From positions 1 to 27,280 of the forward strand of contig JBEKBO010000058.1 in assembly GCA_050015355.1 (NCBI GenBank): a stretch of 27,280 nt of DNA, written 5' to 3'. Below, in pieces: positions 14,396 through 21,369 of this stretch. This stretch comes from CAWBRT01 sp050015355. Lineage in GTDB: Bacteria; Acidobacteriota; Terriglobia; Terriglobales; Acidobacteriaceae. Positions within the stretch are counted from its first letter, which is position 1. Each line of letters starts with the position of its first letter. Under the pieces are notes generated by a model. It had not been told where the DNA came from. It saw nothing but the letters and a program-made list of their open reading frames with translations, and searched no databases. Position numbers and translations under genes: made by a program.

Positions 14396-15488
14396 CCGCT
14401 CTCGCGGAGAGTCCCACAGTCGCATGGCATGCGCTGAGCGTTCGGGTGAAGGGACGCACAGTCGTGTTTCCGGGTGGGACGAGAGTCCAGCTATACGGAT
14501 TGTCGCGGTCGTTATTCTTGCCCTGCTGCTGGCCAGCTTCTGGGCGGGATTCCGGGATTCGAGCATCGCGCGGCCGTTGCAGGGACACACCGCATCGGCT
14601 TTTCTCAGCTTTGCGCTGCTGCTTGCCCCACTGTGGTTGTTCGGATTTGGGGCTGCAAACGCCCTCCGAACCGCTCTGGCAAGGCGCGGGCAACGAGTAG
14701 CCATGGCTTCGCTTTGCTGCCTGCCATACTTGTGTTTCTCCATCCCGCGACATGAGTTCCAATGGCCCTTGGCGGTAGCCATGGCCGGGTTTCCGGTCCT
14801 GCTTGCGGCCCTTCTCGTGTATCCGGCGGTCGAGCCTCATTTCTCCACCCCACTACGCGTAACAGCGCGCGTAGCGGGGACCCCGAGTTGGCGCGATGCC
14901 GTGGTCTTGCTGGCGCTTGCGGCCGTGCTCGAATTGCGGCTGCTGACGCCAGCCTGGCCTTACACGGGGCTGGGCAGCCTGCCCAAGCTTTACCTTGCCG
15001 ATGTGGCGCTCTACCTTTACCTTGTCGTGCGCGGAATCGACGGGATGGGGTATTCGTTCATTCCCAGCGGGCGAACTTTCCTGATCGCGGCGCGCGAGTG
15101 GGCTTTTTTTGCTCCGTTCGGCATTGGTCTGGGGCTGGCCCTGAAGTTCATCACCTTCCATCCACGGCTGCCCTCGCCAATGCACGCCGCCGCCGCCGTG
15201 CTCGTTACCTTTCTGTTAACCGCCGTGCCGGAAGAACTCTTCTTTCGGGGCATTCTGCAGAATCTGCTGGAGACTCGTCTCGGCCGAACCGGGGCTCTCG
15301 TTCTGACTTCCATGCTGTTTGGCCTTTCGCACTTCCATAAAGGCGCCGCCTTCAATTGGCGGTACGTTTTGCTCGCCGCCATCGCCGGAATTTTTTATGG
15401 CCGGGCATGGCGCGCGGAGCGAAAAGTGCTGGCGTCCGCGATTACGCACACCGCCGTTGATGTTGTCTGGAGCCTCTGGTTCAGATAG
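14379..15488 (+). CDS. CPBP family intramembrane metalloprotease (CAAX/Abi type)
   Basis: A 369-residue membrane protein with eight or so hydrophobic helices. The C-terminal half carries the full CPBP (Abi, Rce1-like) signature: E285-E286-x3-R290 in PEELFFRG, F314-x3-H318 in FGLSHFH, and H357-x3-D361 in HTAVDVVW. These are the glutamate, histidine and aspartate residues expected for the intramembrane active site. In bacteria the substrates are mostly unknown; some members give bacteriocin immunity or process surface proteins. The ATG at 14379 has GGAGGAG just upstream, inside the end of the antiporter gene, so the two genes are coupled. The N-terminal 40 residues are polar. A palindromic repeat is carried in frame at residues about 158-169. 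Confidence 0.88.
   Translation: MAASDNRSRGESHSRMACAERSGEGTHSRVSGWDESPAIRIVAVVILALLLASFWAGFRDSSIARPLQGHTASAFLSFALLLAPLWLFGFGAANALRTALARRGQRVAMASLCCLPYLCFSIPRHEFQWPLAVAMAGFPVLLAALLVYPAVEPHFSTPLRVTARVAGTPSWRDAVVLLALAAVLELRLLTPAWPYTGLGSLPKLYLADVALYLYLVVRGIDGMGYSFIPSGRTFLIAAREWAFFAPFGIGLGLALKFITFHPRLPSPMHAAAAVLVTFLLTAVPEELFFRGILQNLLETRLGRTGALVLTSMLFGLSHFHKGAAFNWRYVLLAAIAGIFYGRAWRAERKVLASAITHTAVDVVWSLWFR
14850..14885. repeat. Dispersed palindromic repeat inside CPBP gene (copy A)
   Basis: CCACTACG (14850-14857), GCGCGCGT (14865-14872) and CGGGGACCCC (14875-14884) follow each other. CTACGCG (14853-14859) pairs with CGCGTAG (14868-14874). The same three blocks, closer together, occur inside manA at 22821-22846. 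Here the repeat encodes a soluble loop between membrane helices. Confidence 0.55.
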
Positions 15489-15534
15489 TTGGCGGCAGTT
15501 CAAGAAACTACCCCGGGTTAGTCCAGTCACCTCA

Positions 15535-15605
15535 GCGAGCGGGGCTCGCCGGGGACCCCGCCGCGGGCGAACCTGGGGCACCCGCCCCGGACCCTCCTGA
15601 GGGGA
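15535..15605. repeat. GC-rich palindromic repeat between CPBP and fabG (copy B)
   Basis: GCGAGC (15535-15540) pairs with GCTCGC (15544-15549). CGGGGACCCC at 15550-15559 is the same 10-mer found in the CPBP and manA genes. GGGG/CCCC and CCTC/GAGG pairs follow up to 15605. GCGAGCGGGGCTC (15535-15547) recurs exactly at 19855-19867. No gene is visible between 15489 and 15715. Confidence 0.6.
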
Positions 15606-15715
15606 TAGATCAACAACTGCGTGCACGATCGCCATTGGGTTGGGAGTTGCCGCCCCGTATAATGCTGCTTGATCCACTCGCATCCCGATTTCAAGTTTGC
15701 GGTTAAGGAGCGGCT

Positions 15716-16462
15716 ATGCAATCACTGGACGGACGCGTCGCGCTCGTCACTGGCGCCTCGCAAGGAATTGGAAGGGCCTGTGCATTGATTCTTGCCGAGG
15801 CCGGAGCGACCGTGGCGCTGGCGGCGCGCAATGAAGAGAAACTCCAGGAGGCGGCCGCGCAGATTAGGGGCGCGTCTGGCAAAGCCGGCGTCTACAAACT
15901 CGATGTGAGTTCGGAGGACGAAATCAAGGCGGTCGTCAAGCAGATTATCGCCGAGCATGGAAAGATCGACATCCTGGTGAACAACGCGGGCATCACGCGT
16001 GACCAATTGTCCATGCGCATGAAACGCCCCGATTGGGACGCGGTGCTGGCCACGAATCTGACTGCGCCGTTTCTACTCATCCAGGCCGTGCTCGGCTCCA
16101 TGCTCAAACAACGCTGGGGACGCATTATCAATATCACCAGCATCTTCGGCAGGATGGGCCAGATCGGTCAGGCGAATTACTCTTCGGCAAAAGCAGGCCT
16201 GATCGGGTTGACCATGTCGGTGGCGCGCGAGGTCGCCTCAAGGAACATTACCGTCAATGCCATCGCGCCCGGCTGGATCGAAACCGCCATGACCGCTGAC
16301 ATCACCCCCGAAATGCGCGACACCATCCTCAAGATGATCCCGATGCAACGGCCGGGGCGCGACCTGGAGGTGGCACACGCGGTCCGCTTCCTGGCGTCGG
16401 AGGAGGCCAGCTATATTACCGGTGACGTCCTGAATGTGAACGGTGGCATGCTGATGGGGTGA
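15716..16462 (+). CDS. fabG: 3-oxoacyl-ACP reductase FabG (SDR family)
   Basis: A 248-residue classical short-chain dehydrogenase, the usual FabG length. It has the cofactor motif TGASQGIG (12-19), NNAG (89-92), and the catalytic tetrad N114, S142, Y155 and K159 (YSSAK). The R38 region (ARN) after strand two suggests NADP(H). The end, ITGDVLNVNGGMLMG, matches FabG closely. FabG reduces 3-oxoacyl-ACP in the fatty-acid elongation cycle, in the cytosol. The ATG is preceded by AAGGAG at ideal spacing. The gene stands apart from other fab genes, so a paralogous SDR with another substrate cannot be excluded, but the NITSIFGRMGQIGQANY region is typical of true FabG. A strong hairpin directly follows the stop. 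Confidence 0.88.
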   Translation: MQSLDGRVALVTGASQGIGRACALILAEAGATVALAARNEEKLQEAAAQIRGASGKAGVYKLDVSSEDEIKAVVKQIIAEHGKIDILVNNAGITRDQLSMRMKRPDWDAVLATNLTAPFLLIQAVLGSMLKQRWGRIINITSIFGRMGQIGQANYSSAKAGLIGLTMSVAREVASRNITVNAIAPGWIETAMTADITPEMRDTILKMIPMQRPGRDLEVAHAVRFLASEEASYITGDVLNVNGGMLMG

Positions 16463-16463
16463 G

Positions 16464-16481
16464 CCGGGGACCGTTCCCCGG
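16464..16481 (+). terminator. Hairpin directly after fabG
   Basis: CCGGGGA (16464-16470) and TCCCCGG (16475-16481) form a perfect 7-bp GC-rich stem with a CCGT loop, starting one base after the fabG stop codon. No T-run follows, so it may be a Rho-independent terminator lacking its tail, or an mRNA-stabilising 3' hairpin. Confidence 0.5.
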
Positions 16482-16597
16482 TGCTATTAACCGAATTTGC
16501 ACTAGGGGATTCATCTGAAATTTGGGCCCGTCGATGCCGTAGTGAACCAAAATATGTACCGGATTGCACTTTCGGGCGGTTTCGGTAAAGATTGTCC

Positions 16598-16626
16598 TTG
16601 CATGCAGCGTTGCTGAATTTTACTAT
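16598..16626 (+). promoter_or_regulatory. Candidate sigma-70 promoter of the XRE gene
   Basis: TTGCAT (16598-16603) and TACTAT (16621-16626) are separated by 17 bases and lie about 45 bases before the XRE start codon. The surrounding DNA is clearly more AT-rich than its neighbours. The match to TTGACA/TATAAT is moderate (3/6 and 4/6). Confidence 0.35.
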
Positions 16627-16669
16627 GCTGCTAACTTTGAGCGCTGTAGTTTTGGTTAGAAGATAACTA

Positions 16670-17023
16670 ATGCAAATGAATATTGGCGAAACCATTCGTA
16701 GTTTCCGGTTGCAGAAAGGGATGTCGCAGGGAGATATCGAGAAGCGCACGGGGCTGTTGCGCTGCTATCTGTCGCGCGTGGAAAACGGTCACACCATCCC
16801 TTCCCTGGACACGCTGGCCAAGATAGCCTCTGCCATGGACATTCCACTCGGCCAGTTCTTCGCGACAAGTAGCGCGGATACGGCGGCCCGGGCGGCATCG
16901 CAAATGAACGAGGAGGAAGTGCGCTTCCTTTCGCAAATCCGGCGTTACTCCTCGAACCTGAACGATAGCGACCGCAAATTGGTGCTGGCCATGGTGAAGA
17001 AGATGGCCGCGACCGCCAAGTAA
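16670..17023 (+). CDS. XRE-family helix-turn-helix regulator
   Basis: A 117-residue DNA-binding protein. Residues about 6-62 form a Cro/C1-type HTH: IGETIRSFRLQKGMSQGDIE, then RTGLLRCYLSRVENGHTIPS, then LDTLAKIASAMDIPLGQFF. The arrangement Q-x3-E...LSRVENG is the recognition-helix region. The remaining 55 residues contain a helix-rich segment (EEEVRFLSQIRRYSSNLNDSDRKLVLAMVKKMA), possibly for dimerisation; there is no cupin or peptidase domain. The start is the ATG at 16670 or the second ATG six bases later; the ribosome site is weak (AGAAG). The gene is monocistronic, with its own likely promoter and a clear terminator. Its target is unknown. Confidence 0.88.
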   Translation: MQMNIGETIRSFRLQKGMSQGDIEKRTGLLRCYLSRVENGHTIPSLDTLAKIASAMDIPLGQFFATSSADTAARAASQMNEEEVRFLSQIRRYSSNLNDSDRKLVLAMVKKMAATAK

Positions 17024-17056
17024 AGCAGCACTTAATATCCCGGTGAAAGATGTCGA

Positions 17057-17086
17057 AGCACTCGACGGGCGAGTGCTTTTTGTTTT
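17057..17086 (+). terminator. Rho-independent terminator of XRE gene
   Basis: AGCACTCG (17057-17064) and CGAGTGCT (17070-17077) form a perfect 8-bp stem with an ACGGG loop, followed by TTTTTGTTTT. It lies 33 bases after the XRE stop and is the cleanest terminator on the plus strand of this window. Confidence 0.92.
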
Positions 17087-17163
17087 GTGGATGGCTGCTA
17101 TTGAGAGCGGTTTAGGGACTACTGTATCCCGCGTTTACCATGACCTCAACCGCACACCTTTCG

Positions 17164-17661
17164 CTAAACTGGTCTAGACGGCCAAGCCGCCAGCAGCCTG
17201 CGAATGACGATCAACTCACCCAGGTGGTGAGAGGTGTGATCAGCCACCAGCAGGGCCTCGCGAAACAGGTTTTGCCCCTCGCCCCAGGGAAAAGGCGCCA
17301 GCAAGTCGTTAGCAGGGTTATTGACCAGGCGGATCATTTTGTCGCGATCTTCCTGAACCTGCTGAACCGAGTGGTCCCAGCTTTCCGTGTTGGCGGGAGC
17401 AGCGGAGGCGGGCCAGTAGCCCTCCGGCCATTTCGGCGAGTGGTAGCTGCCGTCATGGTTCATGCTGAAGCGCACGATGTCATTCTGTGCGATTCGAATG
17501 TGCTCAAGGATTTGCCACGCCGAATAAGGCAGCCCCAGCGGAACCACGCCGCGCAGTTTAGGCTGGAAGTTCTTCACCACATTCTCAAAAGTTGCGTGTG
17601 CCTGCCCGCCGCGCAGCAACTCGACCAATTGTTTCCTGATTCGGTTTTCACTTGTCGTCAT
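17164..17661 (-). CDS. DinB-like four-helix metal-binding protein
   Basis: A 165-residue protein of the DinB/YfiT-like superfamily, four-helix bundles that usually bind a divalent metal through three histidines. Visible candidates are H54 in AWQILEHI, and H142, H145 and H146 in VADHTSHHLGEL near the C-terminus; this HHxGE end is the best family marker. Some superfamily members are thiol-dependent transferases; no substrate can be inferred here. The protein is not the DNA polymerase IV that shares the DinB name. The ATG at 17661 was chosen over an upstream one at 17748 because a GGAGG lies close by (13 bases before it) and the family starts there. The gene is divergent from kdsB and has no partner. 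Confidence 0.85.
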   Translation of the reverse strand: MTTSENRIRKQLVELLRGGQAHATFENVVKNFQPKLRGVVPLGLPYSAWQILEHIRIAQNDIVRFSMNHDGSYHSPKWPEGYWPASAAPANTESWDHSVQQVQEDRDKMIRLVNNPANDLLAPFPWGEGQNLFREALLVADHTSHHLGELIVIRRLLAAWPSRPV

Positions 17662-17810
17662 CGCCGATGCACCACCTCCGGGAACGGAAATCCATTGTAT
17701 CCTGACAGGCTTGCCGCGTTGCCGTGGACTGGGGCCGCCGGGCGCCAACGCCGTAACCGGATTGATTCTTGCGCGATTTCAGCCGAAGGCGGAAACTGGA
17801 ACTCGCAAAC

Positions 17811-17858
17811 CAGGGAGCACCTGTGAAATTCGTCGCCGATATCCTGGCATCGATCTGA
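17811..17858 (+). other. Degenerate duplicate of the kdsB start, with an 11-codon ORF
   Basis: CAGGGAGCAC (17811-17820) plus CTGTGAAAT (17821-17829) recur at 17878-17887 and 17891-17899, around the real kdsB start. The next 20 bases match at 14 of 20. Overall 33 of 39 positions agree, with one 3-base insertion. The upstream copy has the same ribosome-site-like AGGGAG and a GTG at 17823, and reads MKFVADILASI then stops at 17856-17858. It is either a relic of a local duplication or a short leader ORF. Confidence 0.55.
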
Positions 17859-17892
17859 TAATCCTAACAAGGGCCGTCAGGGAGCACAGACT

Positions 17893-18618
17893 GTGAAATG
17901 CATTGCCGTTATCCCCGCACGCCTGGCCTCGACCCGCTTGCCGCGCAAACCGCTGCGCGAAATTGCCGGCAAAACCATGATCGCCCGCGTCTACGAAGCA
18001 GTGGCTGCCAGCAAACTGGTTTCCCAGACGATTGTTGCCACCGATGCGCGCGAGGTTGTGGAGCACTGCGAAAAACTCGGCATCCCCGTGCGCATGACTT
18101 CGCCGGCGCACCGCAGCGGAACCGATCGCGTGCACGAGATTGCCGGCTCAGTCGAGGCCGATATCTACATCAACGTCCAGGGTGATGAGCCGCTCACGCG
18201 TCCGGAGCACCTGGATTTGCTGATCCGCCTGATGCAACAGCCCGGAGTCGAGGTCGGCACTTTGAAGATCGCTTGTGCCGCAGCCGACCTTTCGAACCCC
18301 AACGCGGTCAAGGTGGTTTGCGATGCCGCCGGCCGCGCGCTCTATTTTTCCCGCAGCACGATTCCGTTCGACCGCGAACACAGCGGGCAAGTCCGCTACT
18401 TCAAACACCTCGGGCTCTACGCCTACCGCAAGCACGCGCTGGAGTTGTTCTGCTCCTGGCCCGAGTCTGGGTTGGAGAGGATTGAGCGGCTCGAGCAGTT
18501 GCGCTTTCTGGAGAACGGCGTGGCCATTCACGTGGCGGAAACATCCTTTGAAACCATAGGCGTGGACACCGAGGAAGACCTGCGGCGCGTGGAGCAGATT
18601 CTGCTGGGTGGAAGCTAG
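17893..18618 (+). CDS. kdsB: 3-deoxy-manno-octulosonate cytidylyltransferase KdsB
   Basis: A 241-residue CMP-Kdo synthetase, the typical length. It couples CTP and Kdo to CMP-Kdo, the activated sugar for the LPS inner core, in the cytosol. The N-terminal nucleotide-binding motif is IPARLASTRLPRKPL (7-21), followed by HRSGTDRVHE (73-82) and NVQGDEP (94-100) with metal-binding D98. FKHLGLYAYR and the IGVDTEEDL end are further KdsB hallmarks. The start is a GTG, set by the conserved KCIAVIPAR beginning and an AGGGAG nine bases upstream; the ATG five bases later is out of frame. The gene has no other Kdo gene beside it. A partial copy of its own start lies 70 bases upstream. Confidence 0.95.
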   Translation: MKCIAVIPARLASTRLPRKPLREIAGKTMIARVYEAVAASKLVSQTIVATDAREVVEHCEKLGIPVRMTSPAHRSGTDRVHEIAGSVEADIYINVQGDEPLTRPEHLDLLIRLMQQPGVEVGTLKIACAAADLSNPNAVKVVCDAAGRALYFSRSTIPFDREHSGQVRYFKHLGLYAYRKHALELFCSWPESGLERIERLEQLRFLENGVAIHVAETSFETIGVDTEEDLRRVEQILLGGS

Positions 18619-18661
18619 AGCGGCGGTTTCAAAATCGCTGGTTGAGCAATGAGTTTCAAGC

Positions 18662-19798
18662 CTAACCGGGCTTCGTCCATGCTTCGGCGGCGGCAATTCG
18701 CTTGGCGATCGGCGGGTGCGAGTGAAAGAGGATTTCCACGATCCGCGAGGGCTTGCGCTCGGCGAGGTTCTGTTCGGCGAGCTTGTTCATGGCGCTGATG
18801 AACGGGCCGATGGCGGGAATCGATTGCCAGGCATAGCGATCGGCTTCGCGCTCGTTGATGCGCGAGTAGGCGTTGAGCAGCGGCATCAAGGCCAGCGAAA
18901 GCAGCGTCGTCACCAGGATGATCAACGGGAGGTTGGCGAAATCGTATTGCGAGATGAACCACTCCCGGCGCAGAACCGCCCAGCGCAGTACCCATTTCAG
19001 CGCCCAGAACCCCGCGAACGTGATCACTGCCTGCACGATCATCGACTTCAGGATATGCCGCCGCACGTGATGTCCGAGCTCATGCGCGAGCACGGCCTCG
19101 ATCTCGTCGTCGGTGTAGTTGGCAAGCAGCGTGTCGGAGAGGATGATGCGCCGGGTCGCTCCCCAACCGGTAAGCGCGGCGTTTGCCTTGCGGGACTTTT
19201 CCGAAAGATTCCATTCATAGACGCCGCGGACCCGCGTGCCGGCGTTTTCGCTCAGCCGCGTCAGCCGGCTGCGCAGTTCGGAATTTTCCAGCGGCCTGAA
19301 CTTGTAGAAGATCGGGAACAGCACCACCGGCGCAATCTGCGCAAACAGCACGAACAGCACCGTGAACGCGGCCCAGGCGACGATCCACCACGACTGCGGA
19401 AATTTGCGAACCAGCAAATAAAAAATCTCCGCCAAGATCGCGGAGATGACCAAGCCGACGAAGAATCCTTTCAGTTGATCCCACACCCAGCCGCGCCAGC
19501 GCTGATTGGAAAGATTGTACTGGTGCTCCAGCCGGAAGCCGTAAGAATCAATCCCCAGGCCGACCGCCTTGCTCAGCAATGTCAGAAAGAGCAGGTAGAC
19601 GAAGAGCGCGAGAACATAGTTTTCGCCGCGCGCGATGCGGAATGCCAGGTCGCGAAGCGTGTGACTCCATCCGCTCAGCAGCAGCACCAGCATCAAGCCG
19701 AGCCCGAGGCCGGCGTCAGCCACGCTCAGCCTGCGGTGGATGCGGTTATAGCGCCGCGCTTCCGGCGAATCGACCGAAGATGATGGAGCAGACCACAT
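18662..19798 (-). CDS. M48 family membrane metallopeptidase (Ste24-like)
   Basis: A 378-residue integral-membrane zinc protease of the M48A (Ste24/CAAX protease 1) type. Hydrophobic segments lie at about 28-46, 61-80, 110-130, 138-166, 252-272 and 290-310. The zinc site is H239-E240-L-G-H243 (HELGHH) with E316 in NEREADRYAW as third ligand. SEKSRKANAALTGWGATRRIILSDTLL before it is the substrate-strand region typical of the family. In bacteria such enzymes act in membrane-protein quality control rather than prenyl processing. The start has only a weak ribosome site (GGAA). The gene converges on kdsB; the 43 bases between them contain no strong terminator. It lies downstream of the GDP-mannose operon but behind that operon's terminator, so it is separately expressed. 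Confidence 0.92.
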   Translation of the reverse strand: MWSAPSSSVDSPEARRYNRIHRRLSVADAGLGLGLMLVLLLSGWSHTLRDLAFRIARGENYVLALFVYLLFLTLLSKAVGLGIDSYGFRLEHQYNLSNQRWRGWVWDQLKGFFVGLVISAILAEIFYLLVRKFPQSWWIVAWAAFTVLFVLFAQIAPVVLFPIFYKFRPLENSELRSRLTRLSENAGTRVRGVYEWNLSEKSRKANAALTGWGATRRIILSDTLLANYTDDEIEAVLAHELGHHVRRHILKSMIVQAVITFAGFWALKWVLRWAVLRREWFISQYDFANLPLIILVTTLLSLALMPLLNAYSRINEREADRYAWQSIPAIGPFISAMNKLAEQNLAERKPSRIVEILFHSHPPIAKRIAAAEAWTKPG

Positions 19799-19850
19799 AA
19801 GATTCCGGGAAAGTATCGATCATACTAGACCGGATTCGCGGAAGGTATAC

Positions 19851-19867
19851 CCCCGCGAGCGGGGCTC
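19851..19867. repeat. Short copy of the GCGAGCGGGGCTC repeat (copy C)
   Basis: CCCCGC (19851-19856) pairs with GCGGGG (19859-19864), and GCGAGCGGGGCTC (19855-19867) is identical to 15535-15547. It sits directly beyond the terminator of the mutase gene. Confidence 0.5.
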
Positions 19868-19871
19868 CGAC

Positions 19872-19917
19872 AAAAAAGCCCCACCCTGCGCCGAAAACCA
19901 CGGCGCAAGGGTAGGGC
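19872..19917 (-). terminator. Rho-independent terminator of the GDP-mannose operon
   Basis: Read on the minus strand, a GC-rich stem of about 16 bp (19901-19917 pairing with 19878-19893, two small mismatches) with loop 19894-19900 is followed by six T residues (19872-19877 on the plus strand read as A). It starts 20 bases after the mutase stop codon. Confidence 0.9.
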
Positions 19918-19936
19918 ACCCGAGATTCGCTTTGGC

Positions 19937-21361
19937 TCACGCCACGGTTGCCTTGCAATAGACGAACGACTCGGCGGCGGAGAGAATCTCTTCGACCAAT
20001 TCCGGGCTGGAGGCTTCGCAGTAGATGCGCAGCAGCGGCTCGGTTCCGGAACCGCGCAGCAGCACCCATGGCTCCGCCCCGTCGCCGTTGCTGGGAGCGT
20101 CCAGAAAGAACTTGTAGCCGTCCATGTCCTCCATGCGCAGCACCTTGTACCCGATCTTCCGCGGGCGTTCGGCGGCCCGGCAGAGGGCTGAGAGCTTCAG
20201 CTCGTCGGCAATGTGCAGGTCGCGGCGCCCGTAATAGTGCCGGCCGTATTCGTTTTGCAGTTGCTCCACCAGTTGTCCGAGCGACTTGCCTTCCTCGGCC
20301 ATAACGTTGGCCAGCAGCAGGCAGTTCAGGATGCCGTCGCGCTCGGGAAGATGGCGCGGGATGCCGATGCCGCCGGATTCTTCGCCGCCCACCAGGACTT
20401 CGCGGCCGCTGAGCACGATATCGCAGACGTACTTGAAACCTATGCCGTGCTCGATCAGTTCGCGATGGTATTTGCGGGCGATGCGGTCGAGCATGCTGGT
20501 GGTGTTGAAGGCGCGGGTGACGGCGCCAGGCCACTGCTTGCGCTTGAGAAGCCACTCCAGCAGCACAGCGAAACACTTGTGAGAGTCGACGAAGCTGCCG
20601 TCTTCAGCGACCGCGCCAATGCGGTCGGCGTCGCCGTCGACCGCCAGGCCGGCGCTGCATTTTTCGCGCACTACGGTGTCCTGGAGGGCTTTCACGTGCG
20701 GCAGGATCGGCTCCGGGTTGATGCCGGGAAACAGCGGGTTCACCTCTCCGCGAATCTCCAGGTACGGAACCCCGGCCTTGTGGAAGATGCCGGCCAGCAC
20801 TCCCCGCCCGGCGCCGTACATGACGTCAATGGCGAAGCGAAAGCCAGCCTTGGAGATGAGGCCGATATCGGCGAACTTCTCGATGGCGGCGACATAGGGC
20901 GCTTTGAAATCGATCTCGCTCACCCGTCCGCCCTTCGCTGGCGTAGCCGGGGCGTCGAGGTAGCCCTCGATCTTCCTCATGATCTCCGGCGTTGCCGAGC
21001 CGCCATAGGAGGCTTTGAACTTGACCCCGTTCCAACTCCACGGATTGTGACTGGAGGTGATCATGACGCCGCCGGCCGCGCCCATCTGCTTGACCGCGTA
21101 AGAGAGCGCCGGGGTCGGCGTGTAATCGTTCGCCAAGCGTACCTGAAGACCCGCGTCCGCAAGTTGTTCCGCCGCCACTTCGGCGAAGCGGCGCGAACCG
21201 AAACGCGTATCGTAGGCAAGCAGGACGCCTTTGGCGGGGTCCTCGTGCCGGTGGATGTAGTTGGCGATTGCGCGCGAGACACGGCGCACATTTTCAAAGA
21301 TAAAGTCATCCGCGATGATGGCACGCCAGCCATCGGTGCCAAACTTGATTGCAGAAGCCAT
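19937..21361 (-). CDS. Phosphomannomutase/phosphoglucomutase (manB-like)
   Basis: A 474-residue alpha-D-phosphohexomutase with all four loops of the family: phosphoserine loop TSSHNP (102-107, S104), metal loop DGDADR (242-247), sugar loop GGEESGG (325-331) and phosphate loop RGSGTEP (436-442). The N-terminus, FGTDGWRAIIADDF, is that of the bacterial PMM/PGM group rather than of GlmM. It interconverts hexose 6- and 1-phosphates. The place behind manA and manC argues that mannose 6-phosphate to mannose 1-phosphate is its main job, though glucose phosphates may also be accepted. It starts 8 bases after the manC stop, with AGGGA seven bases before the ATG, and is the last gene of the operon, followed by a strong terminator. 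Confidence 0.92.
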   Translation of the reverse strand: MASAIKFGTDGWRAIIADDFIFENVRRVSRAIANYIHRHEDPAKGVLLAYDTRFGSRRFAEVAAEQLADAGLQVRLANDYTPTPALSYAVKQMGAAGGVMITSSHNPWSWNGVKFKASYGGSATPEIMRKIEGYLDAPATPAKGGRVSEIDFKAPYVAAIEKFADIGLISKAGFRFAIDVMYGAGRGVLAGIFHKAGVPYLEIRGEVNPLFPGINPEPILPHVKALQDTVVREKCSAGLAVDGDADRIGAVAEDGSFVDSHKCFAVLLEWLLKRKQWPGAVTRAFNTTSMLDRIARKYHRELIEHGIGFKYVCDIVLSGREVLVGGEESGGIGIPRHLPERDGILNCLLLANVMAEEGKSLGQLVEQLQNEYGRHYYGRRDLHIADELKLSALCRAAERPRKIGYKVLRMEDMDGYKFFLDAPSNGDGAEPWVLLRGSGTEPLLRIYCEASSPELVEEILSAAESFVYCKATVA

Positions 21362-21369
21362 GGAGTTCC

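Noticed and set aside
16463..16669. tRNA or small RNA in the AT-rich gap before the XRE gene
   Set aside because: No cloverleaf or conserved RNA pattern could be drawn; only a hairpin and a likely promoter are supported.
17164..17661. DNA polymerase IV (DinB) assignment
   Set aside because: The protein has 165 residues and a HHxGE metal-site end, which belong to the unrelated DinB/YfiT four-helix family.
18716..19783. 355-codon plus-strand frame opposite the M48 peptidase gene
   Set aside because: Shadow rich in Arg, Gln, His and Glu; HELGH and the membrane helices are on the other strand.
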